Below are positions 52,517 through 63,982 of a stretch of 64,000 nt of DNA, piece by piece. The notes beneath the pieces are model-generated. The model saw only the letters and a list, made by a program, of their open reading frames with translations, was not told the origin of the DNA and did no database searches. How positions within the stretch are numbered: the stretch's first letter is position 1; each line of letters starts with the position of its first letter. The stretch lies in assembly GCA_949316235.1 (NCBI GenBank), contig OX438747.1:32584601-32648600 (forward strand), in the 5' to 3' direction. Source of the DNA: Oegoconia quadripuncta. Taxonomy: Eukaryota; Arthropoda; Insecta; Lepidoptera; Autostichidae. Both the position numbers and the translations under genes were made by a program.

Positions 52517-53039
52517 TTAGAGTGGCACACTAGTGCATGCAGTCAAAATCAGCTTGCTTTATGACCAGTTATCACAAAAGACAAAACATGCCATATGACA
52601 AAATTGGTGCAGATTTAAAAATAAAATGCAACCAAAACAACTTTGGACATCTAAGTTCCTGTGTGCAATACTTACAGTGACTCATCGTAACAGCCGAAAG
52701 ATGTCCACTGCTGGACAGAGGCCTTACAGTGAATGGGTTACTGAAAATATTTTTGAATAAGCTGTTTTTTTAAAAGAGCTACATTGCTGGCTTGAGTTGG
52801 CCTACAAGTGATTCAGCAATGAAATGAATGTGTTTGAAACATTAGCATGTGTAAATTATAAAAAACAGGATTTTATATGTGCATTATATGTCACAGCCAC
52901 ATGACTATCAGCCATTTTATTGACTGCCAAGACCAAGGAGCCCATGACTGATATTTATGTAAGATGAATTAAGACTTATTACGTTTTGTTTGGACTCAAC
53001 TGATTTTACCCTTGATGTGTTCAGTTTTATTGAACTGTA

Positions 53040-53700
53040 CTTTTTATACACGGTGTATCGGGAGGTGGTAATGGATGAGGATCAGAAATGTGGATCGTGC
53101 GGAAGCAGGGCGATATGGGTTTCAATAGCTGTCAAAGTTTTTACGTCCACTGAATATCTAATTGAAAATCTAATGTATGTCAAAAAAAATATAGCATCAT
53201 TTAGGAAAAATAGTGATAAACATGATGTCAATACTTACAAGAAATAAAGATAAACTTGCAGGTCTCATCATAAGTCGCCTCCGCAAAATCAGTAATTCAT
53301 TCAAAGGGTTATGTGTACGCTTTTTCAATAAGGTTCCAGTTGATATACAAAATCTTCCTCTCAATAAATTTAAAGATACTATAAAACAGAAACTTTTTAA
53401 CAAAGCATATTATAAAATATCAGACTATTTAGATGATAATCATCCCTGGACATAATCAGATCGTTCGCATGCCAGGCTATTTCACAATTAATAATGAAAT
53501 ATGAAAACCTTTTTGTAATATAAAAACCTTTATGTAAAATCAAAGACTGATTTTAAAAGAGCAACCCTTCGAGTTTCTTGCTTGTTCTTCTCAGGGGAAT
53601 ATTGCATTTTGAACAAGCTTAAAAAATGTAAAATTGACTATTTTAAGTGTACTCTGTGTACCTACCTACAAAATAAAGCATTTTTGACTTTGACTTTGAA
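53040..53700 (+). mobile_element. LINE 3' end with 120-residue coding remnant
   Basis: IENLMYVKKNIASFRKNSD in one frame passes near 53240 into RNKDKLAGLI ... [20 protein letters not shown] ... YYKISDYLDDNHPWT and a stop in another. It is the most complete coding copy of the family; tail (TTGACTTTGACTTTG). 52520-53040 holds LINE-like remnants (GATGTCCACTGCTGGACAGA) and no gene. Confidence 0.7.
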
Positions 53701-54298
53701 AAATAGCTAGCATGAAATGTGGGTGAACCAGATCTCAATAGCCATGCGAAGTTATTATATTGGCTGAATGGGGGTGAGCCGGATCTCAATAAGTTATAGG
53801 TAGTGTGAAATGTGGATGACCCTATGTGGTCTTGTTATTGTTGGATTATGGCCATTTTCTTGCATCGTCTAGAAAAGAAATAATCTTAAGAGTCCTTGCC
53901 CTAGCAATGTAAATAAACAATTTTAATGATGAAATGAACAGCTGGGCATTATATGTATTTTATTGTCTAATAATATTAAGAAATAATAATAATCAACTAT
54001 TTTTATTTTATGACAAGTGGTTGCCTCTAATATGCAATCAACCTTTAGTGCCATGGTCCAGTTGTACAGATAACATGCTGAGCAGTGTGAAATCTGAACC
54101 AAACTATCGATCTGTGTCCTCTTTTAGTCAAATCATAATAATAATGTAAGTGTTTTAAAAAATGATAAGACAGCCAAATACTGAGTGTGTGTGATTTAAT
54201 GATTTATATATAAGTATAAGTAAGTATATCTATGTAAATAATATATGAATTTTATTACAATTAATTTAAATGTTGTTTAATGCATGCCTTTGGGCTAT

Positions 54299-54443
54299 AT
54301 TGGTGTCGATTTGGATGTACACCAACTAAACTAAAACCAGTTTTGGAGTGGTGCTGTCGCATCGTACTGTTCCGGGGAGAAAGAGACAGTACTACTCTAA
54401 AACTGGTTTTAGTTTAGTTAGTGTACATCCGAATCGACACCAT
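54299..54443. mobile_element. Palindromic MITE, 145 bp
   Basis: TTGGTGTCGATTTGGATGTA ... TACATCCGAATCGACACCA, arms about 60 bp long and inverse. Its centre CGCATCGTACTGTTCC is shared with 62794. Confidence 0.8.
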
Positions 54444-54724
54444 TGTGCGGTTCACTGGCTCGAAACACAACTTGCATAATATCTGTAGCTCTGACGCTAA
54501 TTTTCTTTAAGTAGGTACCTCAAATATGCTTTGTTGTAAACGCTTTACGGTACAATGTTATAGATATTGTCGGAAAATCCTAACCCATAAGGGGATCTCT
54601 TCTAGTCAAGAAAATTGTTTTAGGTAAATTAATAAAGCATTCTCAAGATTGAGATGACCTGAAGTGGACGCTTGAGAATCTGTTACATATTAAATAGGAT
54701 CAGAAAAAAAAATATTGAGACTAA

Positions 54725-55058
54725 GGCCCGTATTAATAAACCATTCTCAAGATTGAGAACGGTCTTGTGATCGGTCTCAAGTAAACGTGTTGATTAATAA
54801 ACCTAACTTGAGACCTGAAACGCGCGCTTTCTCAAGCAGTAGGTACTCACTTGAGAGTTTCACGTATTAATAAACGGAACTCAAGACTATCATTCATTCG
54901 CCGCTGAGGCGAATACTTGAGAAGTGATCTCAGCTGAGTATACCTCAAGATTGGTTTATAAATTAGCACGGAGATTGAGATAGCGTCAACTTCTTAAGAC
55001 GCATCTCGGGTGATACAGCCTCAAGACTTGTATTGAGATTGGTTTATTAATACTGGCC
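54725..55058. mobile_element. Harbinger-type MITE
   Basis: GGCCCGTATTAATAAACC to GGTTTATTAATACTGGCC, flanks TAA/TGA. Shorter scraps of the same family precede (54628-54690) and follow (55065-55160) it. Confidence 0.75.
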
Positions 55059-55749
55059 TGAGACACAATCGCAATCTCAAGATCGCTTTATTAATACGAT
55101 CCTAACGCCTGTATTATTCATTAATAAACCGTTCTTAAGATTGGGATGACCTTAAATTGACGGTTGTGAGTTATGATAATGTTGATAATATTTTTATTTT
55201 TTTAATATGGCCCTAAATCTGCTTTACCTTGATGTTTCGTTCAACCTGCCGGATTACGAGATATGCAACAAACACAAATGAAACATGGATAGATATATAC
55301 CTAATTAATATATTAAAGAAATTAATACCATGTATGTAACAAACATTTGAGCCAACGGATTACAGAGTTCGAGAGCAATTGACGACCTGTTTGGTGTAGT
55401 AACTTAACAATAATGAATTTGTAAATATGTATTCTGTATATGGATAGTATTATGTATATAATATTGATGTGTATTTGCTATGGATTATTTTCTTTTTAGT
55501 AAATGAAATGCATAGTCTGTAGTTTTTTGTTAAAAAAGCTAACCTTTCTGTCCCGGTAACATCAAGACTATGACGTATCTAGGGATTTTCCCAAAGAGAT
55601 TTAATTAATTTAGCTAGAGCGGGCATTGCTGGGAACATTTTGTATATTAAACACTAATCTCTGAGTACTGAAAACTCTGAGACACTGATCACCAGCTTTT
55701 GTAAATGACATCTAGCTTTGAATAGCAAAAACAAACATATTGCAGCTAT

Positions 55750-56110
55750 CCCTCGGTAGGGGTAGGTAAACTACCTGCGCGACAGGGAGGGATGTCTGTT
55801 GCGGGGTTCCACAGAGGTCCATTTTAGGGTCCCTGTTGTGGAACCTCGCTTACGATGCGGTCCTTTGCATCAGTCTCCCCGAGGCTGGGGCGGGGTCTAG
55901 AGGTAGCGCCTCACAAGACCGAGGCGCTATGGTTCCACGGCCTCCGTCAAGGCCGGCAACTACCCAGCTCGCGACTCCGGGTAGGTGACCCTGAAGTCCA
56001 GGTGGGGCGGTACATCAAGTCGGTACCTAGGCCTCACTCTGGACACCCGATGGGGCTTAGAACCGCTACCGAAAGGTAGCGGGCGCGTTACACCACCTGC
56101 TAGCTAATCT
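55750..56110 (+). mobile_element. R1-clade LINE reverse-transcriptase fragment
   Basis: G+C-rich island. Frames carry a GVPQ.SILG.LLWNLAYDAV-like palm segment, then after a deletion HKTEALWFHGLRQGR and VQVGRYIKS, as in R1-type ORF2. Several frameshifts. Confidence 0.65.
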
Positions 56111-56129
56111 CGGGGGACCACGGGAGGAA

Positions 56130-57170
56130 GTTAGATAGATAGATAAATCGTTTATTTATTACTCCAATCACAAACATACAAGTTTAAAGAGCATTTCTTA
56201 AAAAGAACTTAAAAGGTAGGTACTAGGTACAGAACAACTAAAGTATATGTGTGCTGCAGTAGGACAAATGGGTCACAGCACGGCTTAGTGTGTGAGATTG
56301 TCCAAAGAATAACACTGATTTTCAACTATTACCCGAGGAGAATCATAGGTACAAGTCCAACATAAATATTAAAAAGCATTGCTGGATTAGTGTAGCTGAT
56401 AATATGAGAACAATATAGATATAAAGAATGTTATGTGTTTTGTGTAAAATATTGAGTGATAGCAATGCATGACATATAAATTATAGAGATTTTTACAATT
56501 TAGGTACTGAAATTAAGAAATTGTGACAATAATTGTGACTTTAAGCGACCCCGCATTATATAATAATAATAAAAATTATTTATTGCCTTAGTTCCGATTT
56601 AACTTAATGCTATTGACATAAGAATTTTGAATAGTCTAGGCAAAAGGATATTATAACTCCAACTTCAGAAATGTGCTTTTTTAAACCGCCATTCATAAAA
56701 CTAAAATGGAGAAATATTCGTATAAGGTAAGTGTTGTGCATTATTATTATAAAATGGTAATATGACATAAAATATTGTAATATTATAATGAAGAAAATAT
56801 AGTTTTAATTAGTGTAAATTTGATACATTTTTGTAATTAGAACAATTTAAATTGGATTGTACGTGATGACAAAAGTTGATTTGATTGATCTTTTCCTGCA
56901 TATTATTGTAATCGGAACCCCACTGTACCACAACAGCACACGTTTATTTGTTTGAGAATAATCTACACAGTACGTAAATTAATAAGCAGATCACATAGAG
57001 AGCAAACGGTACATTATTTAAAAGATTCTTCTGTGGTGCCTAAGTCTTAATTGCAAAAACTAAACGCAACTCTAAAATGAATTTTCGAACCGATTCAATC
57101 CGTCAGCAATGTTGCCATGCTACCGATTTGCCGGTGTTTTAACCGATTTCTTTAATAATTTACCGAACTG
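56130..57170. other. A+T-rich stretch without a gene
   Basis: A reverse LINE tail (GTTTATTTATTACTCCAATC, 56140-56350) is the only recognisable item; the rest shows no ORF or repeat. 57310-58100 is likewise empty apart from a short hairpin at 57762-57815 (CATGGAACTA ... TAGTTCCATG). Confidence 0.4.
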
Positions 57171-57177
57171 CCCATAA

Positions 57178-57304
57178 GGCCCGTATTAATAAATCGTTCT
57201 TGCGATTGAGATCGCGTCTCAGTCTCAAGACTATTTTTTCCAGCAGATTTTCGAGCGTCAACTTGAGGCCATGTCAATCTGAGAACGGTTTATTAATACG
57301 AGCC
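57178..57304. mobile_element. Short Harbinger-type MITE, 127 bp
   Basis: GGCCCGTATTAATAAATC ... GGTTTATTAATACGAGCC with perfect TAA flanks (57175-57177, 57305-57307). An internally deleted relative of the 330-bp elements. Confidence 0.75.
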
Positions 57305-58100
57305 TAAGTCTCTCCAGCGAAAGAAAATGTACCGAAAACGAAGATTTTAAAACTGAAATGAAAATCAACAGTCCACAGCCAATTAATTAAATCAAAATAG
57401 TGTGCCTATCATAAACAAAACGTGCATTTTACTGTTTTCATTTAGCATAAATATAATGATACAACAGCAGAAGCAGACAGAACCTGGGAATTATTAGGTA
57501 ACTAAAGTTTTCTATGATAAAAGCGCAAAGCAAACGCACTTCCATTAGCGGAAAGTTTTGTTGCTGTCTCTGTTAAACTATAGGCATATTATTGTATTTA
57601 TAATCTCAATAATTGTTTTTTTTTTGTTTGTGCTGTTTGAAATATATTTATTTTATTTCAACCAAAATGTTGGGATTTTTACAGTAGACGAAATAAATAA
57701 CAATGCGATTGCAGGGAAAATATAGATGTATCAAATTAGTATTCGTAATGAATTGAGACCATGGAACTAGTAAGTACTGTACGTAGTACTTACTATATAT
57801 AGTTCCATGATTGAGACAGTGACTGACAGCTCACAAAAACAAAAGGGATGTGACTATAGACTATCAGGATTAGACTATCACAGAACTTGCCTCAAGTTAT
57901 GTCTATGAAATTAAAATGATGAAGAGTTGATTTAGTAAAAATAAAAGTTCACTGCAAGTTTACAGATATTTATCTAAAAAGTACCGAATTTTCAGATTAT
58001 ACCTACTGAATTCTTTTTACTACGATTGACTGACAACACTGGCCGTCAGTCAGCTAGAGAGTAACAAAGAGTATACAAAATTCCAGTAGCAAATCTAAGG

Positions 58101-58741
58101 GAAGGTATTACGCTCGGATCCAACCTGATATTTGCCGTAAACCATGGTTTTCGAAAATTCGTTTCTGTAAACGCACAACCTCCATGCTAATCCGAATGAG
58201 ACTGGGACACTGCAGCTCACCGGTGCACCTTGCGAAAATTCATATCCGGGATTCTTCTCTTTGCGAATGCGGGTTAGATGAGGGGGACTTGGATCATATT
58301 TTCTTATCCTGCCCTTTAATGGATCACTCGCAACTGTATCAATCTCTATACTCATCAAAAATCCCATTACCCACTCAAATGTGTTCTCTGCTGGGATCCC
58401 GAATCCCTGAGGTATATTATGCTCTAGCGATGTTTTGTTCTTCTTTTGACATCAAATTGTGACCTATGAATCTTCCCTTATTCCCGTATCTATGTACTAT
58501 GAATATTCATTTTTTTTTTGTTTGTTGCTTTACTAAAACTGTAGTCGTGTTTTGTCTGTTGGACTATCAAAAACGTTTGTTTTCAGCTGCTTTGATCGGT
58601 GTAAAATACATTAGATAATTCGTTGAGTCTCCGATCGATCCACATGAATCCAAATGAAATGTGGTAAATTGACGTGACACTGGCAGTAATGTCCAAATAG
58701 GACGGTTGCCATAACAAAAAAAATAAAAATAAAAAAAAAAA
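58101..58741 (+). mobile_element. Jockey-type LINE 3' end
   Basis: Open frame GRYYARIQPDICRKPWFSK ... MLIRMRLGHCSSPVHLAKI ... CECGLDEGDLDHIFLSCPL to a stop at 58462, followed by a 3' UTR ending ACTGGCAGTAATG... and an A-rich tail. The CxC...H...C end is typical of jockey pol. It ends just upstream of the ZAD gene's first exon. Confidence 0.7.
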
Positions 58742-58796
58742 CCTGAGTAAAGGGAGTTGGATTTTGTTTGACAAAAAATCTTTTAAAAAATATAAA

Positions 58797-61700
58797 ATGA
58801 CTGAATACGATAAAGATAATGATAAAATTCTGCAGAACATTTGCCGTGCGTGTCTCAGTACCAATAGTGTCGTGTGCCCCATGTCTCTTGAAGAAACAAA
58901 AACGTATAATATCTTCGTGACCGAGGTTAGACCATTGTTTATTTATTTCTGCCCTAAGTACTCCTATTACTGTGTCTAACTAACCGGCGGCGGTCGGACT
59001 AATAGAAAATACCATAAAGACTACTGGGGCTCTAGACCAACACACAAATAAAGTTCTTTACTAAATAAAAGCAATTTTTATTTGTGAGCAAAAGCTAAAT
59101 ACAATTGAGGTTTGTTTAAATTCTTAATTGCTCTGCCAAGACACCATTCGATCCGACTAGAAACAGACATAATAACAAAATTTCTTCTCAAAACTGGAAT
59201 CAGCACTTTGACGATATTTTTTTCTTTAATTCTGTTTTCTTTAGTCAAATTAAGAATATTTGAATTAACAGAACCAAGCCTCCCAGCAAGGTATGCCCAA
59301 CTAGTCTCTGAATTTAGGATGGTGTAATAGGCGCTTTAGGCGATAGAGCCCCAAGGGATATACAATTGGCTTCAGTCGCTTTTATAATAAGGTTCCAGTA
59401 GACATTCAAAATTTGCCTTTAAATAAATTTAAAGCAAACATAAAACAGAAATTACAGTGGAATCCGTTTATTATGACTCCGCCTATATTGACCAGCCGGT
59501 TATTATGACGTATTTGCACTACGAAGTTTGGTTTTCATATAAAATTCTTTATAAAAATGTCGGATATAATGACTTCCCTTACAGTGACATGTCGCTTATT
59601 ATGACCCATTTTTAATAAATTATGTCCGGTTATAATGAAAGTGACTCGAAAGTGATGCGGAAGAGGAAGTCGAGGAAGCACCATTACCTACCGCAGAAGA
59701 GGCATTAAAAGCTGCAGAATTATTATCACGATTTGTTCACAGCAATATTGAAAATGATAATTTGACCATAGCTATGTCTTCTATACACAATAGTATTAGA
59801 GACTGTTTTTACAATAAAATGAAAAAACAAAAGCAGACAAAAATTACAGATTAAAAAATACACTTGTATGTGTTATTATTATAATAATGTGCTGATTACG
59901 TGCAATTTTGATTTTGATTTAATATGTATGTATACATACATATGTAATTACATATGTACTATGTTTCTGTATTAAAATACTTAAATACATACATATTTAC
60001 ATAAAAAAAGTTTTTCATTTCACATAACGCTTTATATGACGTCCGCTTATTATGACGTGTTTGTCAATTCCTTTCGATGTCATTATAAACGGACTCTACT
60101 GTATTAACAAAAGGCTATTATAAAATCACTGACTATTTGAATGATAAGCAAGCATGGACATAGCTGTCTTATTATTCATATACTCGACGACCGATTGGTG
60201 TAGTGGATAGTGACCCTGTCAGCGAAACCAACGGTTGCGGGTTCGAATCCCGCGACGGGTAAATGTTTGTGTGATGAATATGAACATTTATTCCTGAGTC
60301 ATGGATGTTTATATAAATATTTATGTATGTTTATCCGTTATCTAGTATTCATAGTACAAGCTTTGCTTAGTTTGGGACTAGATGATTGGTGTAAGTGTCC
60401 GAAATATTTATTTATTTATTTTATTTATTAATTATCAAATCGCAACCCATAATCTGTTTAAAAGAGCAACTCTAGAATTTCTTGCTCGTTCATCTCTGGA
60501 GAGTCAGCTTTGTGAATGAGCCATAAATTTAAAATTAAATGTAATATTAATGTTAATAGTGATGTGATAATTTCGTCCTATGAAATAAATATTTTGATTT
60601 GATTTGATTTCAGTAGTTTTGCCTCTGCATTAATAAGTCAGTCAGTCAGAACATCTTCCTTAGCAAGGTATGCCGAATTAGCCAATGAATTTAGGGTATA
60701 ATTGGCCCTTTAGGTGGTAGATTCCCAGGGGACATACAATTGGCTTAAGCAGTTTTGGCTTTAAGTCAGTCCTTAACTATCCAATCTTCCTTAACTACTC
60801 TACTGTCCAAATATCGTGTTTCTGGCTACAGTAGTTTCGGCTCTGCGTTCTCCCTTTATAGAATAGTTGAACTTTTGTATACACATTATATTTTTTCCCA
60901 GGACAAAAATTCCCAATTGTTAATGCAGGTGTGTACCATATGCAAACATTTACTAAACAAGTTATCGATATTCATGCGACAATGTGAACAAGCGAATTAT
61001 TTCATCACTCAACTATTACAAAAGGTAAGTCGACAGGTTAAAGGATTTTTTATTAGAGACCAATACTCTCGGTATGTACTGTGGTCTCTCACTATGGGCT
61101 TCAAGGCCATAGGCTTGAGATAGCGATCATCGGCTCTATTTGTAATATGAATTTCGACCAGCCCTCTTATTGTCTAACTCAATGGGAATGGACTCCAACG
61201 CAAACTGTAAATTTTGACCAGTACGGCTTCAAATATCAAACTTAACGATTTTTTTTTTATGCACAACAGATTGGTACTTGACCTCAATCACACCTGATGT
61301 TAAGTGAAGATAAAGTCGAAGGTGAAAGCATACTGACCCGGAAACCCCAACACATTTGGGGACCTGGCTATCTTATCTCTGACAACCGGAACACAACAAT
61401 GCTATTAACAATGATGCTTGGCGGCAGATTTAGATAAGATGGTGGTAGCTAGGCAGGCGGACATATGAAATGCCCTACCACCAACCAAACCGAGTAATTA
61501 AACATGTACCCCGCTGGGGATCGAACCCGCGACCTCTGAATCGTAAACCCAATGTTGTTTACATTGAGCCACAGAGGCGGTTAAAGATGAGAGAGAGAGA
61601 GAGAGACGAATGGCGATTGAGATGACATTGAAATATTCATTGCTCATATCTTTTTGCTCTAGTCCTAATTCATTTGAGGTTGGCGCAGTTTTTTTTCTTC

Positions 61701-63283
61701 CAATCAACTCTATCAGCCGTTACCTCATTATTCACGCCCTATTCTTTCATACGATCCATTTCCGTGGTCTTCGTCTTCCTTTCCTTTCCTTTGGAATAAG
61801 GAAACTCACACACACCTTCCGTAAACTACGCTCAGTGGCATGTAAAGAAACGATCAATCTAGTTTACACTTCTCTATGTGAATCTATACTTAGCTACTGC
61901 ATAATTACATGGGGGGGCTCCTGTAAATTCTTAATGATTAAACTCGAACGTGCACAACAGTCTATTCTTAATGTAGCTCACCGTAAGACGATTAGATTCC
62001 CTACGAATTACTTATATGAACTCTGTGCGATCTATATAATTGGATGGGGAAGAGACTGGTTACCCACAACACAGGGAATCCTAGTGTGGGGACCAGGGCT
62101 ACCTCATTGCTTATATTGTAACTCTGTTTTTGACACAATAAATGATTTTTACTTTACCTACTTACTTCTACTTTCCAACCATCGACATCCATATTCATCA
62201 CACTCTTAGACCCGTATTAATAAACCATTCTCAAGATTGAGAACAGTCTTGTGACCGGTCTCAAGTAAACGTGTTGATTAATAAACCGAACTTGAGACCT
62301 AAAAAGCACGTGCATACTCAAGCAGTACTCACTTGAGAGGTGCGCGTATTTATAAACGAAACTCAAAACTATCATTCATTCGCCACTGAGGCGAATACTT
62401 GAGAAGTGATCTCAGGTGAGTAGACCTTATAAATTACCACGGAGCTTGAGATAGCGTCAACTGCTTAAGACGCATCTAGGTTGATACAGACTCAAGACTT
62501 GTATTGAGATTGGTTTATTAATACAGGCCTTAGTAACATACGTTTCATCCTCCTCATAACATATCCATACCAAACGATTTCCTTTCAACTTTGCTATCAC
62601 AGGTGCCCCTTTTAAACTACCTCTTACATACTCATCATCATACGATTTCGACACATTAGACGTAACACATCGACCTGCGCACCGTCGTCCGTCCGTTAGT
62701 TATATGATCGCACTACTATACGGGAGCTTAGCTTTTACTGGCAGTGTTAATCTTGACGTACGGTCGATTGTTCAACGCTAAAGAAAATTGAGACTGGTGT
62801 CGATTCGGATGTACACCAATTAAACTAAAACAAGTTTTGGAGTGGTGCCGTCGCATCGTACTGTTCCAGAGAGAAAGCGACAGTACTACTTTAAAACTAG
62901 TTTTAGTTTAGTTGGTGTACATCCGAATCGACACCAATATGAAGTAACTCTAAATATTTGTACTGTAAAAATGTCTAATACTACATTTTAATTTAAATCT
63001 TTTACAGGACCCAAAGGAACTGGACCCTGTACCACAATTGACAATGTACAAATATAAAACATCAACACCCAAAGTCTACTATCTGGGTCCAGAAAATAGC
63101 TTGGCAATTGAGGTCGATTTAAAAGTTGAAGAAAATGAATACTGCTCTATATTCGAATGCAATGGTTCTTCAGACAACGATGAAACACCTTTAGGGAAGC
63201 TAAGCAAAAATGTGACGTCTCAATTGGATGAGGCTTGTAATGGAAGGAGAAAGAAGAGGAAAAAGACTAAAGCTGCGAATTTG
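58797..63283 (+). CDS. ZAD-type zinc-finger protein, 5' exons (gene runs past the window)
   Basis: Exons 58797-58925, 60902-61024 and 63008-63283 are all phase 0 (43 + 41 + 92 codons) and join without a stop. Exon 1 gives MTEYDKDNDK then ICRACLSTNS, the first CxxC of a ZAD. Exon 2 gives VCTICKHLLNKLSIFMRQC, the second CxxC with its downstream helix. ZAD domains are zinc-binding dimerisation modules at the start of many insect C2H2 factors. Exon 3 is an acidic linker ending in a basic cluster (GRRKKRKKTK) that could be a nuclear localisation signal; donor GTAAGA follows. The DNA-binding fingers should lie beyond 64000. The donor of exon 1 (GAG|GTTAGA) is weak, so that border is least sure. Confidence 0.75.
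59455..60101 (+). mobile_element. Internally deleted pogo/Tigger element, 647 bp
   Basis: Ends CAGTGGAATCCGTTTATTAT and inverse of CAGTAGAGTCCGTTTATAAT, TA on both sides (59453-59454, 60102-60103). Keeps the C-terminus of a Tigger-like transposase (EEALKAAELLSRFVHSNIE ... SSIHNSIRDCFYNKMKKQ ... KITD, stop at 59853). A different pogo lineage from the 12.2-kb element. Confidence 0.85.
60182..60425 (+). mobile_element. SINE family 3, forward, full length
   Basis: GACGACCGATTGGTGTAGTG, B box GGTTCGAATCC, body GTTATCTAGTATTCATAGTA and ATTTATT tail. The ORF across it is a by-product. Confidence 0.85.
61250..61582 (-). mobile_element. SINE family 1, full length, reverse
   Basis: T-run, ATGCACAACAGATTGGTACT, body, GGGGATCGAACCCGCGACCT and head; a short (GA)n run (61588-61605) follows. 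Confidence 0.85.
61785..62147 (+). mobile_element. LINE reverse-transcriptase C-terminus and 3' UTR
   Basis: Open frame FGIRKLTHTFRKLRSVACKE ... LVYTSLCESILSYCIITWGG ... LERAQQSILNVAHRK, as in the region after the catalytic domain of LINE reverse transcriptases. It runs at 62036 into the 112-bp 3' UTR also present at 24803. Confidence 0.7.
62209..62529. mobile_element. Harbinger-type MITE with TTA duplication
   Basis: GACCCGTATTAATAAACC ... GGTTTATTAATACAGGCC with TTA on both sides (62206-62208, 62530-62532). Confidence 0.8.
62794..62937. mobile_element. Palindromic MITE, 144 bp
   Basis: CTGGTGTCGATTCGGATGTA and inverse. It is very close to the 54299 copy, 70 bp before exon 3 of the ZAD gene. 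Confidence 0.8.
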
Positions 63284-63370
63284 GTAAGAAAAGGCATTCG
63301 TTTTATTTGTTTTAAGTAGGTATGTGGTATGAAGCACTCGTGGTTCAGTGTCATTTGCTACTTGTTTTAG

Positions 63371-63409
63371 AAGTTAAGCGACGTCTGGCTTGGTCAGCCC
63401 TTCGAATGG
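63371..63409 (+). repeat. 5S rRNA-like fragment
   Basis: AAGTTAAGCGACGTCTGGCT-TGGTCAG-CCTTCGAATGG resembles the internal control region of animal 5S rRNA. Only about 39 bases match, so it is a pseudogene or a 5S-derived SINE head, not a working gene. Confidence 0.35.
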
Positions 63410-63451
63410 TATGTGAAACAGTTGGTTATAGTTAGATAGATAGGTAGATTT

Positions 63452-63682
63452 TGGTGGTAGGGCATTTTTAATGTCCGCCTGGCCAGCTACCACCATCTTA
63501 TCTAAATCTGCCGCCAAGCAGCAATGTTAAAAGCATTGTTGTGTTCCGGTTGTCAGATAGCCAGTCCCCCAAATGTGTTGGGGTTTCCGCGGGTCAGTAC
63601 GCTTCCACCTTCGACCTCATCTTCACTTAACATCAGGTGTGATTGAGGTCAAGTACCAACCAGTTGTGCATTAAAAAAAAAG
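63452..63682 (+). mobile_element. SINE family 1, 5'-truncated
   Basis: Starts GGTGGTAGGGCATTTTTAAT and runs to GTTGTGCAT and A-tail; the head is missing. Confidence 0.85.
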
Positions 63683-63859
63683 ATAAATACATTACAAAGT
63701 ATTACAGAAAACAAAATGAAAGTTCTAAAATATCACTTGTGCTGTAGGAACAAAAGTTGTTTCCAATGGACGACAGTTAAGCCAAGTTGGTGGCCTACAG
63801 TGAAAATGCTGACACTAGTCTTACACAAATGACGTCTGTAATGCTAGAACACCTAGCCT

Positions 63860-63982
63860 AGCTAGTCCCCCAAATGTGTTGGTGTTTCCGGGTCAGTACG
63901 CTTCCACTGTCGACCTCATCTTCACTTAACATCAGGTGTGATTGAGGTCAAGTACAAACCCGTCGTGCATACAAAAAAAAAA
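63860..63982 (+). mobile_element. SINE family 1, 3' tail only
   Basis: AGTCCCCCAAATGTGTTGGT to CGTCGTGCATAC and A-tail, 180 bp beyond the previous copy in the same orientation. Confidence 0.8.

Larger units (their letters stand above)
59385..60606 (+). mobile_element. LINE 3' end carrying a pogo element and a SINE3
   Basis: [20 protein letters not shown] is interrupted at 59453. After removing 59455-60101 with one TA, the frame continues [20 protein letters not shown], stop. A SINE3 sits in the 3' UTR, which resumes AACTCTAGAATTTCTTGCTC and ends in (TTTGA)n at 60606. Confidence 0.8.

Noticed and set aside
60210..60431. ORF starting [19 protein letters not shown], also at 23294-23608
   Set aside because: It is SINE3 translated; the B box GGTTCGAATCCCGC gives the AGSNPA peptide.
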